Part shown: in pieces, positions 24,299 to 31,978 of the stretch
How positions within the stretch are numbered: the first letter of the stretch is position 1
Layout: every line of letters starts with the position of its first letter
From: Vulcanococcus sp.
GTDB taxonomy: Bacteria; Cyanobacteriota; Cyanobacteriia; PCC-6307; Cyanobiaceae
Assembly (NCBI GenBank): GCA_019264575.1
Contig: JAHUZV010000023.1
Location: 1 to 52,371, forward strand
Length of the DNA: 52,371 bases
Direction of reading: 5' to 3'
The notes under the pieces: model-generated
Database searches by the model: none
The model's input: the letters and a program-made list of their open reading frames with translations, nothing else
Told to the model about the DNA's origin: nothing
Translations under genes and position numbers: made by a program

Positions 24299-24576
24299 AG
24301 CGGGTAGATCTGATCCTGAGCGAACGCGAACTGGATCCGGTGCTCCAGGCCATCGATCAGGCCGGTTGCAGTGGATACACGGTGATGCGCCACGTGACGG
24401 GCCGGGGCCCGCGGGGAGCCGTTTCCGAAAACATGGAATTCAGCGGCCTGGGGGCGAATGCCCACGTGATCGTGTTCTGCGCGCCGGAATTGCTGGAACC
24501 GTTGCGAAGCTCCCTACGGCCACTGCTGCGGTACTACGGGGGCGTTGGCTTTGTGTCCGACGCGGAACCTCTCTGA
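24295..24576 (+). CDS. sbtB: SbtB, PII-like regulator of SbtA
   Basis: A 93-residue PII-like protein. It is expected to form a trimer on the cytoplasmic face of SbtA and, depending on bound adenine nucleotides (cAMP, c-di-AMP, AMP or ADP in studied SbtB proteins), to block or release transport. The N-terminal strand MKRVDLILSERELDPVLQAI and the T-loop region GRGPRGAVSENMEFSG (residues 36-51) fit the family. It ends at VSDAEPL and lacks the C-terminal CGPxGC loop present in Synechocystis SbtB, so redox control through that loop should be absent. Its overlap with sbtA supports the call. Confidence 0.9.
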   Translation: MKRVDLILSERELDPVLQAIDQAGCSGYTVMRHVTGRGPRGAVSENMEFSGLGANAHVIVFCAPELLEPLRSSLRPLLRYYGGVGFVSDAEPL

Positions 24577-24826
24577 AACCCCCTCTCGGCAGATCACGAT
24601 TGCGGGAGAGCGAGAACGGGAAAAACCGTGTGCAGAACGACGATTTGCCTTGCACCCCCCAGCGAGGCGAGAAGCATCTCCAAAGTTTTGTGATGCACTG
24701 ATCAGACGCCCTTATCAGTAGCAATGAAGACGGTGATCGTGACAACAACCCAAATGGCTTGACGGGAGGTTCAGCTGCCGAGCATGGTTGCAGGCGAACA
24801 TTCCACCCCTCCTCCAGGAGCAGGTA
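24577..24826 (+). promoter_or_regulatory. Upstream/leader region of the carboxysome operon
   Basis: About 250 non-coding bases before csoS1. Visible elements are a 6-bp inverted repeat (24697-24702 with 24714-24719), a TTGACG at 24759-24764 without a good -10 partner, the 14-base sequence shared with the sbtA region (24796-24809), and a small hairpin in which CTCC (24809-24812) can pair with GGAG of the ribosome site (24817-24820). The main operon promoter must lie here, but I cannot fix it by eye. Confidence 0.55.
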
Positions 24827-25141
24827 ATGGCAAACGAAACCATGGGCATCGCCCTCGGCATGATCGAGACCCGGGGTCTGGTCCCCGCGATCGAAGCTGC
24901 TGACGCCATGACCAAGGCCGCCGAAGTGCGCCTGATCGGCCGTGAATTCGTGGGCGGCGGTTATGTGACCGTGCTCGTCCGTGGCGAAACCGGCGCTGTC
25001 AACGCTGCTGTGCGCGCCGGCGCCGATGCCTGCGAGCGCGTGGGTGATGGCCTGGTTGCCGCTCACATCATTGCTCGTCCCCACCGTGAAGTGGAGCCTG
25101 CTCTGAACAGCAGCGCCGGCTTCGTTGGTTCGAAGGACTGA
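24827..25141 (+). CDS. csoS1A: CsoS1 major carboxysome shell protein (BMC hexamer)
   Basis: A 104-residue single BMC-domain protein that tiles the facets of the carboxysome shell as hexamers. TMGIALGMIETRGLVPAIEA, EFVGGGYVTVLVRGETGAVN (the FVGGGY loop lines the central pore) and ACERVGDGLVAAHIIARPH are visible. The ATG at 24827 is preceded by AGGAG 6-10 bases upstream; starting at 24788 would add residues not found in the family. It is first in the main operon, 71 bases before cbbL, as in other alpha-cyanobacteria. The BMC part of CsoS1E at 32342-32647 is nearly identical. Confidence 0.97.
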   Translation: MANETMGIALGMIETRGLVPAIEAADAMTKAAEVRLIGREFVGGGYVTVLVRGETGAVNAAVRAGADACERVGDGLVAAHIIARPHREVEPALNSSAGFVGSKD

Positions 25142-25212
25142 GGACTGAGCAGCGCCCGTAGTGGCCGCTCCATCCTCTGACTTATTTCCCTCGACCCACC
25201 CGGAGATCCTCC

Positions 25213-26625
25213 ATGGCTAAGAAGTACGACGCTGGGGTTAAGGAGTACCGCGACACGTATTGGACTCCTGATTACGTTCCCCTCGATTCCGACCTGCTCG
25301 CGTGCTTTAAGTGCACCGGCCAGGAAGGCGTTCCCCGCGAGGAAGTGGCCGCTGCTGTGGCTGCTGAATCCTCCACCGGCACCTGGTCCACTGTGTGGTC
25401 CGAGCTCCTCACCGACCTCGACTTCTACAAGGGCCGTTGCTACCGCATCGAAGACGTTCCTGGCGACAAGGAATCCTTCTATGCATTCATCGCCTACCCC
25501 CTCGATCTGTTCGAGGAAGGCTCCATCACCAATGTTCTGACCTCTCTGGTTGGCAACGTTTTCGGCTTCAAGGCGCTGCGTCACCTGCGTCTGGAAGACA
25601 TCCGCTTCCCCCTGGCGTTCATCAAGACCTGCATGGGTCCGCCGAACGGCATCCAGGTCGAGCGCGACCGGATGAACAAGTACGGCCGTCCCCTGCTGGG
25701 TTGCACCATCAAGCCGAAGCTCGGCCTGAGCGGCAAGAACTACGGCCGTGTGGTGTACGAGTGCCTCCGCGGCGGTCTCGACTTCACCAAGGACGACGAG
25801 AACATCAACTCGCAGCCCTTCCAGCGCTGGCAGAACCGTTTCGAGTTCGTTGCTGAAGCTGTGAAGCTCGCCGAACAAGAAACCGGCGAGAAGAAAGGTC
25901 ACTACCTCAACTGCACGGCAGCGACCCCCGAGGAGATGTATGAGCGCGCCGAGTTCGCTAAGGAACTGGGCCAGCCCATCATCATGCACGACTACATCAC
26001 CGGCGGCTTCACCGCCAACACCGGTCTTGCTAAGTGGTGCCGCAAGAACGGCATGCTGCTGCACATTCACCGCGCCATGCACGCGGTGATCGACCGTCAC
26101 CCCAAGCACGGTATTCACTTCCGTGTGCTGGCTAAGTGCCTGCGTCTCTCCGGTGGTGACCAGCTCCACACCGGTACCGTGGTGGGCAAGCTGGAAGGTG
26201 ATCGTCAGTCCACCCTGGGCTACATCGACCAGCTGCGTGAATCCTTCGTTCCCGAAGATCGCAGCCGCGGTAACTTCTTCGACCAGGATTGGGGCTCGAT
26301 GGGCGGCGTGTTCGCCGTGGCCTCCGGCGGTATCCACGTGTGGCACATGCCCGCGCTGGTGAGCATCTTCGGCGACGACTCGGTGCTCCAGTTCGGTGGT
26401 GGTACCCACGGTCACCCCTGGGGTTCTGCTGCTGGTGCTGCTGCTAACCGCGTGGCTCTCGAAGCCTGCGTGAAGGCCCGCAATGCCGGTCGCGAAATCG
26501 AGCGCGAAGGTCGCGACATCCTTCTGGAAGCCGCGAAGCACAGCCCCGAGCTGGCCATCGCTCTCGAGACCTGGAAGGAAATCAAGTTCGAGTTCGACAC
26601 CGTCGACAAGCTCGACGTCAACTGA
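25213..26625 (+). CDS. cbbL: RuBisCO large subunit, form IA
   Basis: A 470-residue catalytic subunit that fixes CO2 onto ribulose-1,5-bisphosphate inside the carboxysome. Catalytic features include the [16 protein letters not shown] lysine, the carbamylated Lys with metal ligands in [26 protein letters not shown], and loop 6 [13 protein letters not shown]. The N-terminal [20 protein letters not shown] and the cso surroundings place it in form IA rather than the IB of beta-cyanobacteria. A ribosome site (GGAG, 25201-25204) precedes the ATG at 25213. Codon use is strongly biased, as expected for very high expression. Confidence 0.99.
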   Translation: MAKKYDAGVKEYRDTYWTPDYVPLDSDLLACFKCTGQEGVPREEVAAAVAAESSTGTWSTVWSELLTDLDFYKGRCYRIEDVPGDKESFYAFIAYPLDLFEEGSITNVLTSLVGNVFGFKALRHLRLEDIRFPLAFIKTCMGPPNGIQVERDRMNKYGRPLLGCTIKPKLGLSGKNYGRVVYECLRGGLDFTKDDENINSQPFQRWQNRFEFVAEAVKLAEQETGEKKGHYLNCTAATPEEMYERAEFAKELGQPIIMHDYITGGFTANTGLAKWCRKNGMLLHIHRAMHAVIDRHPKHGIHFRVLAKCLRLSGGDQLHTGTVVGKLEGDRQSTLGYIDQLRESFVPEDRSRGNFFDQDWGSMGGVFAVASGGIHVWHMPALVSIFGDDSVLQFGGGTHGHPWGSAAGAAANRVALEACVKARNAGREIEREGRDILLEAAKHSPELAIALETWKEIKFEFDTVDKLDVN

Positions 26626-26645
26626 GCCAATCGCTAACGGGATTC

Positions 26646-26670
26646 GGGAAACAACAGCTCGTTGTTTCCC
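26646..26670 (+). other. Perfect hairpin between cbbL and cbbS
   Basis: The arms GGGAAACAAC (26646-26655) and GTTGTTTCCC (26661-26670) pair over 10 bp around a 5-base loop. There is no T-run after it, so it is unlikely to terminate. A structure protecting the 3' end of cbbL mRNA or marking a processing site between cbbL and cbbS is a plausible role. Confidence 0.8.
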
Positions 26671-26706
26671 ACCCGAGCTTTCATTCCATCCATCTCAAGG
26701 AACCCC

Positions 26707-27048
26707 ATGCCTTTCAAGAGCACCGTGGGTGACTACCAAACAGTCGCCACCCTGGAGACCTTCGGCTTCCTCCCGCCGATGACCCAGGACGAGATCTACG
26801 ACCAGATCGCGTACATCATTGCCCAGGGTTGGAGCCCGCTCGTTGAGCACGTCCACCCCAGCCGTTCCATGGCCACCTACTGGTCCTATTGGAAACTGCC
26901 CTTCTTCGGTGAGAAGGATCTGAGCGTGATTGTGAGCGAGCTCGAAGCTTGCCACCGCGCTTACCCCGACCATCACGTGCGCCTCGTGGGCTACGACGCC
27001 TACACCCAGAGCCAAGGCTCCTGCTTCGTGGTGTTCGAAGGTCGCTGA
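26707..27048 (+). CDS. cbbS: RuBisCO small subunit, form IA
   Basis: A 113-residue small subunit that caps the L8 core and in alpha-carboxysomes contributes to CsoS2 binding. The family motifs TLETFGFLPPMTQDEIYDQI, YWSYWKLPFFGEKD and HHVRLVGYDAYTQSQGSCFVV are visible. The ATG at 26707 follows AAGGAA at the correct distance; an in-frame ATG at 26662 lies inside the leader just after the hairpin and is rejected. A terminator-like hairpin follows the stop, separating the RuBisCO genes from csoS2. Confidence 0.98.
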   Translation: MPFKSTVGDYQTVATLETFGFLPPMTQDEIYDQIAYIIAQGWSPLVEHVHPSRSMATYWSYWKLPFFGEKDLSVIVSELEACHRAYPDHHVRLVGYDAYTQSQGSCFVVFEGR

Positions 27049-27070
27049 TTTCTTCAGCGCCTAACAACGT

Positions 27071-27102
27071 TGGTCCCGGTTCATCCGGGACCACACCTTT
27101 TT
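27071..27102 (+). terminator. Terminator or attenuator between cbbS and csoS2
   Basis: A perfect 9-bp stem (27071-27079 with 27085-27093), 5-base loop, then CACC and five T (27098-27102). This should stop a share of transcripts after csoS1-cbbL-cbbS and let the rest continue, matching the high need for RuBisCO and CsoS1 relative to the proteins encoded after it. The interval 27103-27213 may also hold a second promoter; none is clear. Confidence 0.82.
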
Positions 27103-27213
27103 CGAACTGATCGTTGACACAACGATCGGATTCTTTTGTGCAACTCCCTGCAGGCCTGTGCATCCACAGGGCAGGAGTGCCGCAAACCCAGTCATTCCAT
27201 ACGCCGGGCGGAC

Positions 27214-29577
27214 ATGGCCACTAAATCGAGTCGCGAAGCAGCCCTGGAGCGCCGTAAGGCCCTCACCGATGGAGGCAAAAAGGCCGCCAGCCGCATGAAC
27301 GCGAGCGGTGGACGCGTGCGAACAGCAGCCGATGCACGCCCCAGCCGCACTCAAGCCGCTCCCCCGGCACCCGTGGCCACGACCGCAGCGTCACCCGCCC
27401 CCACCCCGGCCCGCAGCCTGGGTACCCCCAGTGCTGCCGCAGCGCGCAGCACCAGCGCCCCCAAGCGAGTGAGCAACCCCAGCCGTGATCTGGTGCTGGC
27501 CCGCCGCGAAGCCCTCAGCCGCAACGGCAAACGCGCTTCTCACTCGAAAGATCGCACCCGCACCGATATCGCGAAAGACGCTCCCAAGGTTGCGGCTTCC
27601 GCTCCGGCAGCACCCGAGCACAAGTGCAAGTGCCAGGAGCATGCTCCCGAGACCAGCTCGCGCGGCGGAACCGCCAGCCTGTCACTGAGCAGCCGCGCCA
27701 CATCAAGCGCTAACAACAGCAGCAATCGCCCTGTAGCCCGTAAGGCAACCGCTCAGCACAACCCCAGCCGTGCGCTGGTGCTGGCACGCCGTGAGGCCCT
27801 CTCCAAGCGTGGCAAGTCAGCCAGCAGCACCAGCAAAACCGGCCCGGCTGCCGTGGCCCGCCAGATCAACCCCGATCTGAGTGCCCGCGAACTCTCCCAG
27901 AAAGTGCGAGAACTCAAGAGCAAGACCGGTTCCGCCGGCACTGCCCGCAACAGCGGCACTCGCCCCAGCGGCCCGAACCGCCACGGCTCCAAGCAAGCCG
28001 CCGCTGCTGATGCCTCTTGGAAGGTGGGCGTGAGCGAAACCCTCGCCGGCCAAACCATCACCGGCACCCAGGCCAACCGCTCGGTGAAGACCACCGGCAA
28101 CGAATCCGCCACCTGCCGCACCATCACCGGCACCGAATACCTCGGGGCAGAGGTGTTCCAGACCTTCTGTGGCACCCAGCCGGCAGCACCGATCCAACCC
28201 GCCAAGGTGCGTGTGACCAACACCAGCCACGGCAACCGGGTCACCGGCAACGAAGTGGGTCGCAGCGAAAAGGTGACCGGCGATGAACCCGGGACCTGCA
28301 AGACCGTGACTGGCACCGAATACATCTCAGCCAACCAGTCCGCCTCCTACTGCGGCACAACGACACCCTCCGTCCGCAAAGTGGGCCGCAGCCAGACCCT
28401 CGGCGGCCAGGCCGTGAGCGGTGTGCTGGTGGGCCGCAGCGAGAAGGTCACCGGCGATGAGCCCGGCTCCGGCCGTCAGCTCACCGGTGATCAATACCTT
28501 GGCGCTGAAGCTCCTGCTCCCGGTCGTGCACCCACCAAGGTGAACACCTTCAACACCCTGCGCGGCACCGGCATCACCGGCACCGCTGTGGGCCGCAGCG
28601 AGCGCGTCACCGGTGATGAGCCCGGCAGCTGCCGCAACGTGACTGGCGACGAGTACATCGGCAGCCAGCAATTTGAAGGGTTCTGCGGCAGCCGTCCTGC
28701 CCCTGAAGCACCCAAGGTGGGCTTCAGCGTCACCAACCGCAATCAGGTGGTGAGCGGCACCCGCACCGGCCGGTCCACCAACGTGACCGGCGATGAGCCC
28801 GGCACCTGCAAGGTGGTAACCGGCACCCCCTACGCAGGTCTTGAGCAGGCCGGCGATTTCTGCAACGCCCAGGCCGTGCGCGCCACCCGCGAGCGCACCG
28901 CCGTTCGCAACGCCAACCGCATGACCGGCATCCAGCCCGGCATCGGCGGTGTGATGACCGGCGCCGAGCGCGGCGCTTGTGAAGACGTGACCGGCACCCC
29001 TTACGTGGGCGCAGACCAACAGGCCGCCGCCTGTGGCACCTCACCCCGCAACGATGCCGACTTCCCCCAGCCCCTGAACCAGGCCGCCTGGCAGCAGTTC
29101 AGCGTGCAATCGCCCGCCCGCGCTGCCCAAGTAGAGCGTGAGCGCACCGGTGCCGTCACCGGCAGCACCTACGAGCAAGGCGGGAGAATCACCGGCCCTT
29201 TTGATATGGCCGGTGGCAAGGTCACCGGAACCGAACAGTTCCGCTTCGACCGCCGCGCCAGCCAGCGCCTGGCCGCAGCAGCAGCCGCTCCCGTGAGCAT
29301 GGATGAGGATCAGCGCCCCACCTCCCGGGTCACCGGAGAGGGTTCGGGCACCAAGGTCACCGGCGACGACTGGGATCGTGGTGAGCGCGTGACCGGCACC
29401 GAAGGCAGCTCGGCACGCCGCCGCAACCCCACCCGCGTCGGTCCGATGAGCGCCATGCCTGGTCAACAGAACAAGCGCAACCAGGAAGTTCCTCCTCCCA
29501 ACAACAAGATCACCGGCTCCAGCGGCAGCACCGATCAGGGTTCTCTGATCACGGTGTCTGGCGGCGCCCGCGGCTGA
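27214..29577 (+). CDS. csoS2: CsoS2 carboxysome assembly scaffold
   Basis: A 787-residue intrinsically disordered protein that links RuBisCO to the shell during carboxysome assembly. The N-terminal region has four basic helical repeats that bind RuBisCO: SSREAALERRKALTDGGKKA near residue 5, SRDLVLARREALSRNGKRA near 90, SRALVLARREALSKRGKSA near 187, and a weaker ARELSQKVRELKSKTG near 224. Residues about 271-609 hold six middle repeats with VTG and TGDEPG motifs. The C-terminal region ends in the conserved NNKITGSSGSTDQGSLIT anchor segment. Cysteine pairs occur in most middle repeats but not the third. An unusual CKC lies near residue 139. The start at 27214 (MATKSSREAALERR) follows the family; an upstream ATG at 27136 would add a leader with unlike composition. 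Confidence 0.97.
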   Translation: MATKSSREAALERRKALTDGGKKAASRMNASGGRVRTAADARPSRTQAAPPAPVATTAASPAPTPARSLGTPSAAAARSTSAPKRVSNPSRDLVLARREALSRNGKRASHSKDRTRTDIAKDAPKVAASAPAAPEHKCKCQEHAPETSSRGGTASLSLSSRATSSANNSSNRPVARKATAQHNPSRALVLARREALSKRGKSASSTSKTGPAAVARQINPDLSARELSQKVRELKSKTGSAGTARNSGTRPSGPNRHGSKQAAAADASWKVGVSETLAGQTITGTQANRSVKTTGNESATCRTITGTEYLGAEVFQTFCGTQPAAPIQPAKVRVTNTSHGNRVTGNEVGRSEKVTGDEPGTCKTVTGTEYISANQSASYCGTTTPSVRKVGRSQTLGGQAVSGVLVGRSEKVTGDEPGSGRQLTGDQYLGAEAPAPGRAPTKVNTFNTLRGTGITGTAVGRSERVTGDEPGSCRNVTGDEYIGSQQFEGFCGSRPAPEAPKVGFSVTNRNQVVSGTRTGRSTNVTGDEPGTCKVVTGTPYAGLEQAGDFCNAQAVRATRERTAVRNANRMTGIQPGIGGVMTGAERGACEDVTGTPYVGADQQAAACGTSPRNDADFPQPLNQAAWQQFSVQSPARAAQVERERTGAVTGSTYEQGGRITGPFDMAGGKVTGTEQFRFDRRASQRLAAAAAAPVSMDEDQRPTSRVTGEGSGTKVTGDDWDRGERVTGTEGSSARRRNPTRVGPMSAMPGQQNKRNQEVPPPNNKITGSSGSTDQGSLITVSGGARG
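28024..29040 (+). repeat. Six CsoS2 middle-region repeats
   Basis: Tandem coding repeats of about 160-175 bases begin near 28024, 28207, 28381, 28540, 28717 and 28900. Each has the pattern xxVTG...GRSxxVTGDEPGxCxxVTGxxY. Repeats 1, 2, 4, 5 and 6 keep the internal and terminal Cys; repeat 3 has Gly at the first site and no terminal Cys. They bind shell hexamers in studied CsoS2. Confidence 0.88.
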
Positions 29578-29590
29578 GGGGTAAGAGCAG

Positions 29591-31318
29591 ATGCGTCGGA
29601 GAACCGCCACTAACGAGCGGGCCCTGAGCCCAACGGCTCCCCGACGCCGCTTCGGCAGCAACGGGGGTGCAGAAGCAGCGGATCAGCCGCTGGCCGAGCT
29701 GAACCCCACCTCAGCTCTGAGCAAGGTGCTGCGCCAGCGCGAGCTGGCCAACGCGGCCCGCGTGGGTAACTCCCGCAGCAGCCGCAGGGCTGCGGAATCC
29801 GCCAACGCCGTTCAGCCCGTGCGCAGCTCAGCGCGCCGGGTCCGGCCTGTGGCCACACAGGTGGTGATCAAGCCAGCTAGCACTCACTCCACCCCACGCT
29901 CGTTGGGCGGCGGTTTGCATCCGCTCAGCAACGGCCAAGCCAACGCAGCCCTGCGCGCCTACGAAGAGCGCACCCTCGGGGCCTTCGATCGGGTGGTGCC
30001 GGTGCTCAAGCGCATCTCCGCTCTACAGCACGAACCGGATTTCATCGCCCAAGCTCAACGCCTGGCCCTGGCAGAACTGGGCCACGAGCTGCCGCAACCG
30101 GTGCTCGAAACCGCGTGGACCAGCCAGCTGGACATGCGCACCCTCTTCGCGTGGTGCGTGTTCGAGGCCTACGAGCAAACCAGCCTCTCCTTCTTCAACG
30201 ACGATCCGATAGCGGCCCAATCCGGCAGCGCAGATGCTGAAGCGTTCGACAGCTTCCTGCTGGAGTGCGGCTTCCACCTTCTCGACATCACCCCCTGCGC
30301 CGATGGCCGCCTGGCCCATGCCATCGCCTATGCGCTGCGGCTGCCCTTCAGCTCCGTGCGTCGCCGCTCCCATGCCGGCGCCATGTTCGATGTGGAGAAC
30401 ACGGTGGATCGCTGGGTGAAAACCGAGCACCGCCGCTACCGCGAGGGCCTGCCCAACCCCGCCCACAACGACACCCGCTACCTCAAGGTGGTGGTATATC
30501 ACTTCAGCTCCAAAGACCCCTGCCACGAGGGCTGCGCCGCCCACGGCAGCGACGACAAGGCCGCAGCAGCCCAGGGCCTGCAACGGCTCAAGGATTTCCA
30601 GCAAGCGGTTGAAAACAGCTTCTGCTGTGGTGCCTCGGTGGATCTGCTTTTGGTGGGGATGGACACCGACACCGACGCGATCCGGGTGCACGTTCCCGGC
30701 CGTGATGGCAGCACCAACCTCGAGCAATGGCTCGATGCCCACATGGTGTACGACGCCACCCGCAACCTCACGGCTGATCAGGCCCGCGGGCGGATCGTGG
30801 AGCTGGTGGAAGCCGCCGCTGCCGCCACCCCGGATGCAGGCATGGTGCAGCTAATCGCTCGCCTCATCGAGCACAACATCTCTCAGATCGACTACGTGCG
30901 CCAGTACCACGGCGGCAGCTACAGCGATTTCGGCCATGCCGAACGCTTCATCGGCGTGGGTATCGGCTTCAAGGAAGTGCACCTGCGCAACCTCACCTAT
31001 TTCGCCTACATGGACACGGTGGAAGAAGGTGCTCCTGATCTCGATGTGGGCGTGAAGATCTTCAAAGGTCTGAATGTCTCGCGCGGGTTGCCGATTCCGG
31101 TGGTGCTCCGCTTCGACTACCACGGTGCCGTTCCCGGTGCCCGCGAGCGGGCCATCACCCATTGCGAGCGGGTGAAGAGCGCCATCGAGGCGCGCTACAG
31201 CGACCTCTGCGCGCAGGGTCTGCTGCACACCCTGCTCACCGTGCGGGACCGCGACCGGCACGTGCCGGCCGAAACCGTAAGTTCCTCAATCACGTTCAAC
31301 ACCGGAGGGGGGCACTGA
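29591..31318 (+). CDS. csoSCA: CsoSCA, carboxysomal carbonic anhydrase
   Basis: A 575-residue beta-type carbonic anhydrase inside the carboxysome that turns HCO3- back into CO2 for RuBisCO. Residues about 1-100 form an Arg/Ser-rich disordered tail, thought to tether the enzyme to RuBisCO in related proteins. The catalytic domain has the Cys-Asp-Arg set in DITPCADGRLAHA and, eleven residues apart, the His of VVYHFSS and the Cys of CHEGCAAH. These match the zinc ligands and active-site pair of the Halothiobacillus enzyme in both order and spacing. The C-terminal half is the defunct duplicated domain. It starts 13 bases after csoS2 and ends one base before csoS4A. Confidence 0.96.
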   Translation: MRRRTATNERALSPTAPRRRFGSNGGAEAADQPLAELNPTSALSKVLRQRELANAARVGNSRSSRRAAESANAVQPVRSSARRVRPVATQVVIKPASTHSTPRSLGGGLHPLSNGQANAALRAYEERTLGAFDRVVPVLKRISALQHEPDFIAQAQRLALAELGHELPQPVLETAWTSQLDMRTLFAWCVFEAYEQTSLSFFNDDPIAAQSGSADAEAFDSFLLECGFHLLDITPCADGRLAHAIAYALRLPFSSVRRRSHAGAMFDVENTVDRWVKTEHRRYREGLPNPAHNDTRYLKVVVYHFSSKDPCHEGCAAHGSDDKAAAAQGLQRLKDFQQAVENSFCCGASVDLLLVGMDTDTDAIRVHVPGRDGSTNLEQWLDAHMVYDATRNLTADQARGRIVELVEAAAAATPDAGMVQLIARLIEHNISQIDYVRQYHGGSYSDFGHAERFIGVGIGFKEVHLRNLTYFAYMDTVEEGAPDLDVGVKIFKGLNVSRGLPIPVVLRFDYHGAVPGARERAITHCERVKSAIEARYSDLCAQGLLHTLLTVRDRDRHVPAETVSSSITFNTGGGH

Positions 31319-31319
31319 G

Positions 31320-31634
31320 ATGTTGATCTGCAAGGTGGTGAAGCCGTTGGTGTCCACCAACCGCATCGCCGATTTCCAGCACAAGCACCTGCAGGTGGTG
31401 CTCGATGGCAGCACCCAGAAGGTGGCTGTGGATGCCGTGGGCGCCATTCCTGGCGACTGGGTGATCTGCGTGGGCAGTTCCGCTGCCCGTGAAGCTGCCG
31501 GCAGCAAGTCGTACCCCAGCGATCTCACGATCGTGGGGATCATCGACCACTGGGATCCCGATGCCGCCAAGGAGATGGCGGCCGGCAAGCCTGCCAATCC
31601 CGGTGCTCCAAGCGGCAGCGGAGGGGCGAAGTAA
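31320..31634 (+). CDS. csoS4A: CsoS4A carboxysome vertex protein
   Basis: A 104-residue BMV-fold (EutN/CcmL family) protein that forms pentamers capping the vertices of the shell. MLICKVVKPLVSTNRIADF, VDAVGAIPGDWVICVGSSAA and SDLTIVGIIDHWD are characteristic. The last base of its stop is the first base of csoS4B. The C-terminal 20 residues (AGKPANPGAPSGSGGAK) form a flexible tail absent from CsoS4B. Confidence 0.95.
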   Translation: MLICKVVKPLVSTNRIADFQHKHLQVVLDGSTQKVAVDAVGAIPGDWVICVGSSAAREAAGSKSYPSDLTIVGIIDHWDPDAAKEMAAGKPANPGAPSGSGGAK

Positions 31635-31885
31635 TGGAAATCATGCAGGTGATGGGGTCGCTGGTCTGCACCAACCGTGTGGAGGGCTTCGCCCACCAAA
31701 ACCTGCGCATCCTGCGCACCCCCAAGGGCAAGCTCAGCGTTGCCTGCGATCCGGTTGGCGCTTCTCCAGGCAACTGGGTGTTCACCGCCAGCGGCTCCGC
31801 CGCACGGCACGCCACCGGCAATGCCGACCTGTTCACCGATCTGACGATCGGCGGAATCATCGATCACTGGTCGCCCGACGGCTAA
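31634..31885 (+). CDS. csoS4B: CsoS4B carboxysome vertex protein
   Basis: An 83-residue second BMV-fold pentamer protein with MEIMQVMGSLVCTNRVEGF, DPVGASPGNWVFTASGSAA and FTDLTIGGIIDHWSPDG. It shares one base with csoS4A, implying coupled translation. It contributes to closing the icosahedral shell. After it, 93 non-coding bases without a terminator lead to csoS1E; a 5-bp stem (GGAAC/GTTCC) right after the stop is the only structure seen. Confidence 0.95.
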   Translation: MEIMQVMGSLVCTNRVEGFAHQNLRILRTPKGKLSVACDPVGASPGNWVFTASGSAARHATGNADLFTDLTIGGIIDHWSPDG

Positions 31886-31978
31886 GGAACCTCCCCGTTC
31901 CTCCCGCTGCTGTTCTTCGAACCGCACGGGCCCATTCCGTTTCACCGCGACCGTTCACGGGCACCGCCCATCACCGCC

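Noticed and set aside
24759..24787. sigma-70 promoter with TTGACG at 24759-24764 for csoS1
   Set aside because: The -10 position 17 bases later reads GCATGG, far from TATAAT. Too weak to annotate as a promoter.
27214..29577. Programmed -1 frameshift in csoS2 as in Halothiobacillus
   Set aside because: I found no clear slippery heptamer followed by a structure and stop; cyanobacterial CsoS2 is usually made as one form.
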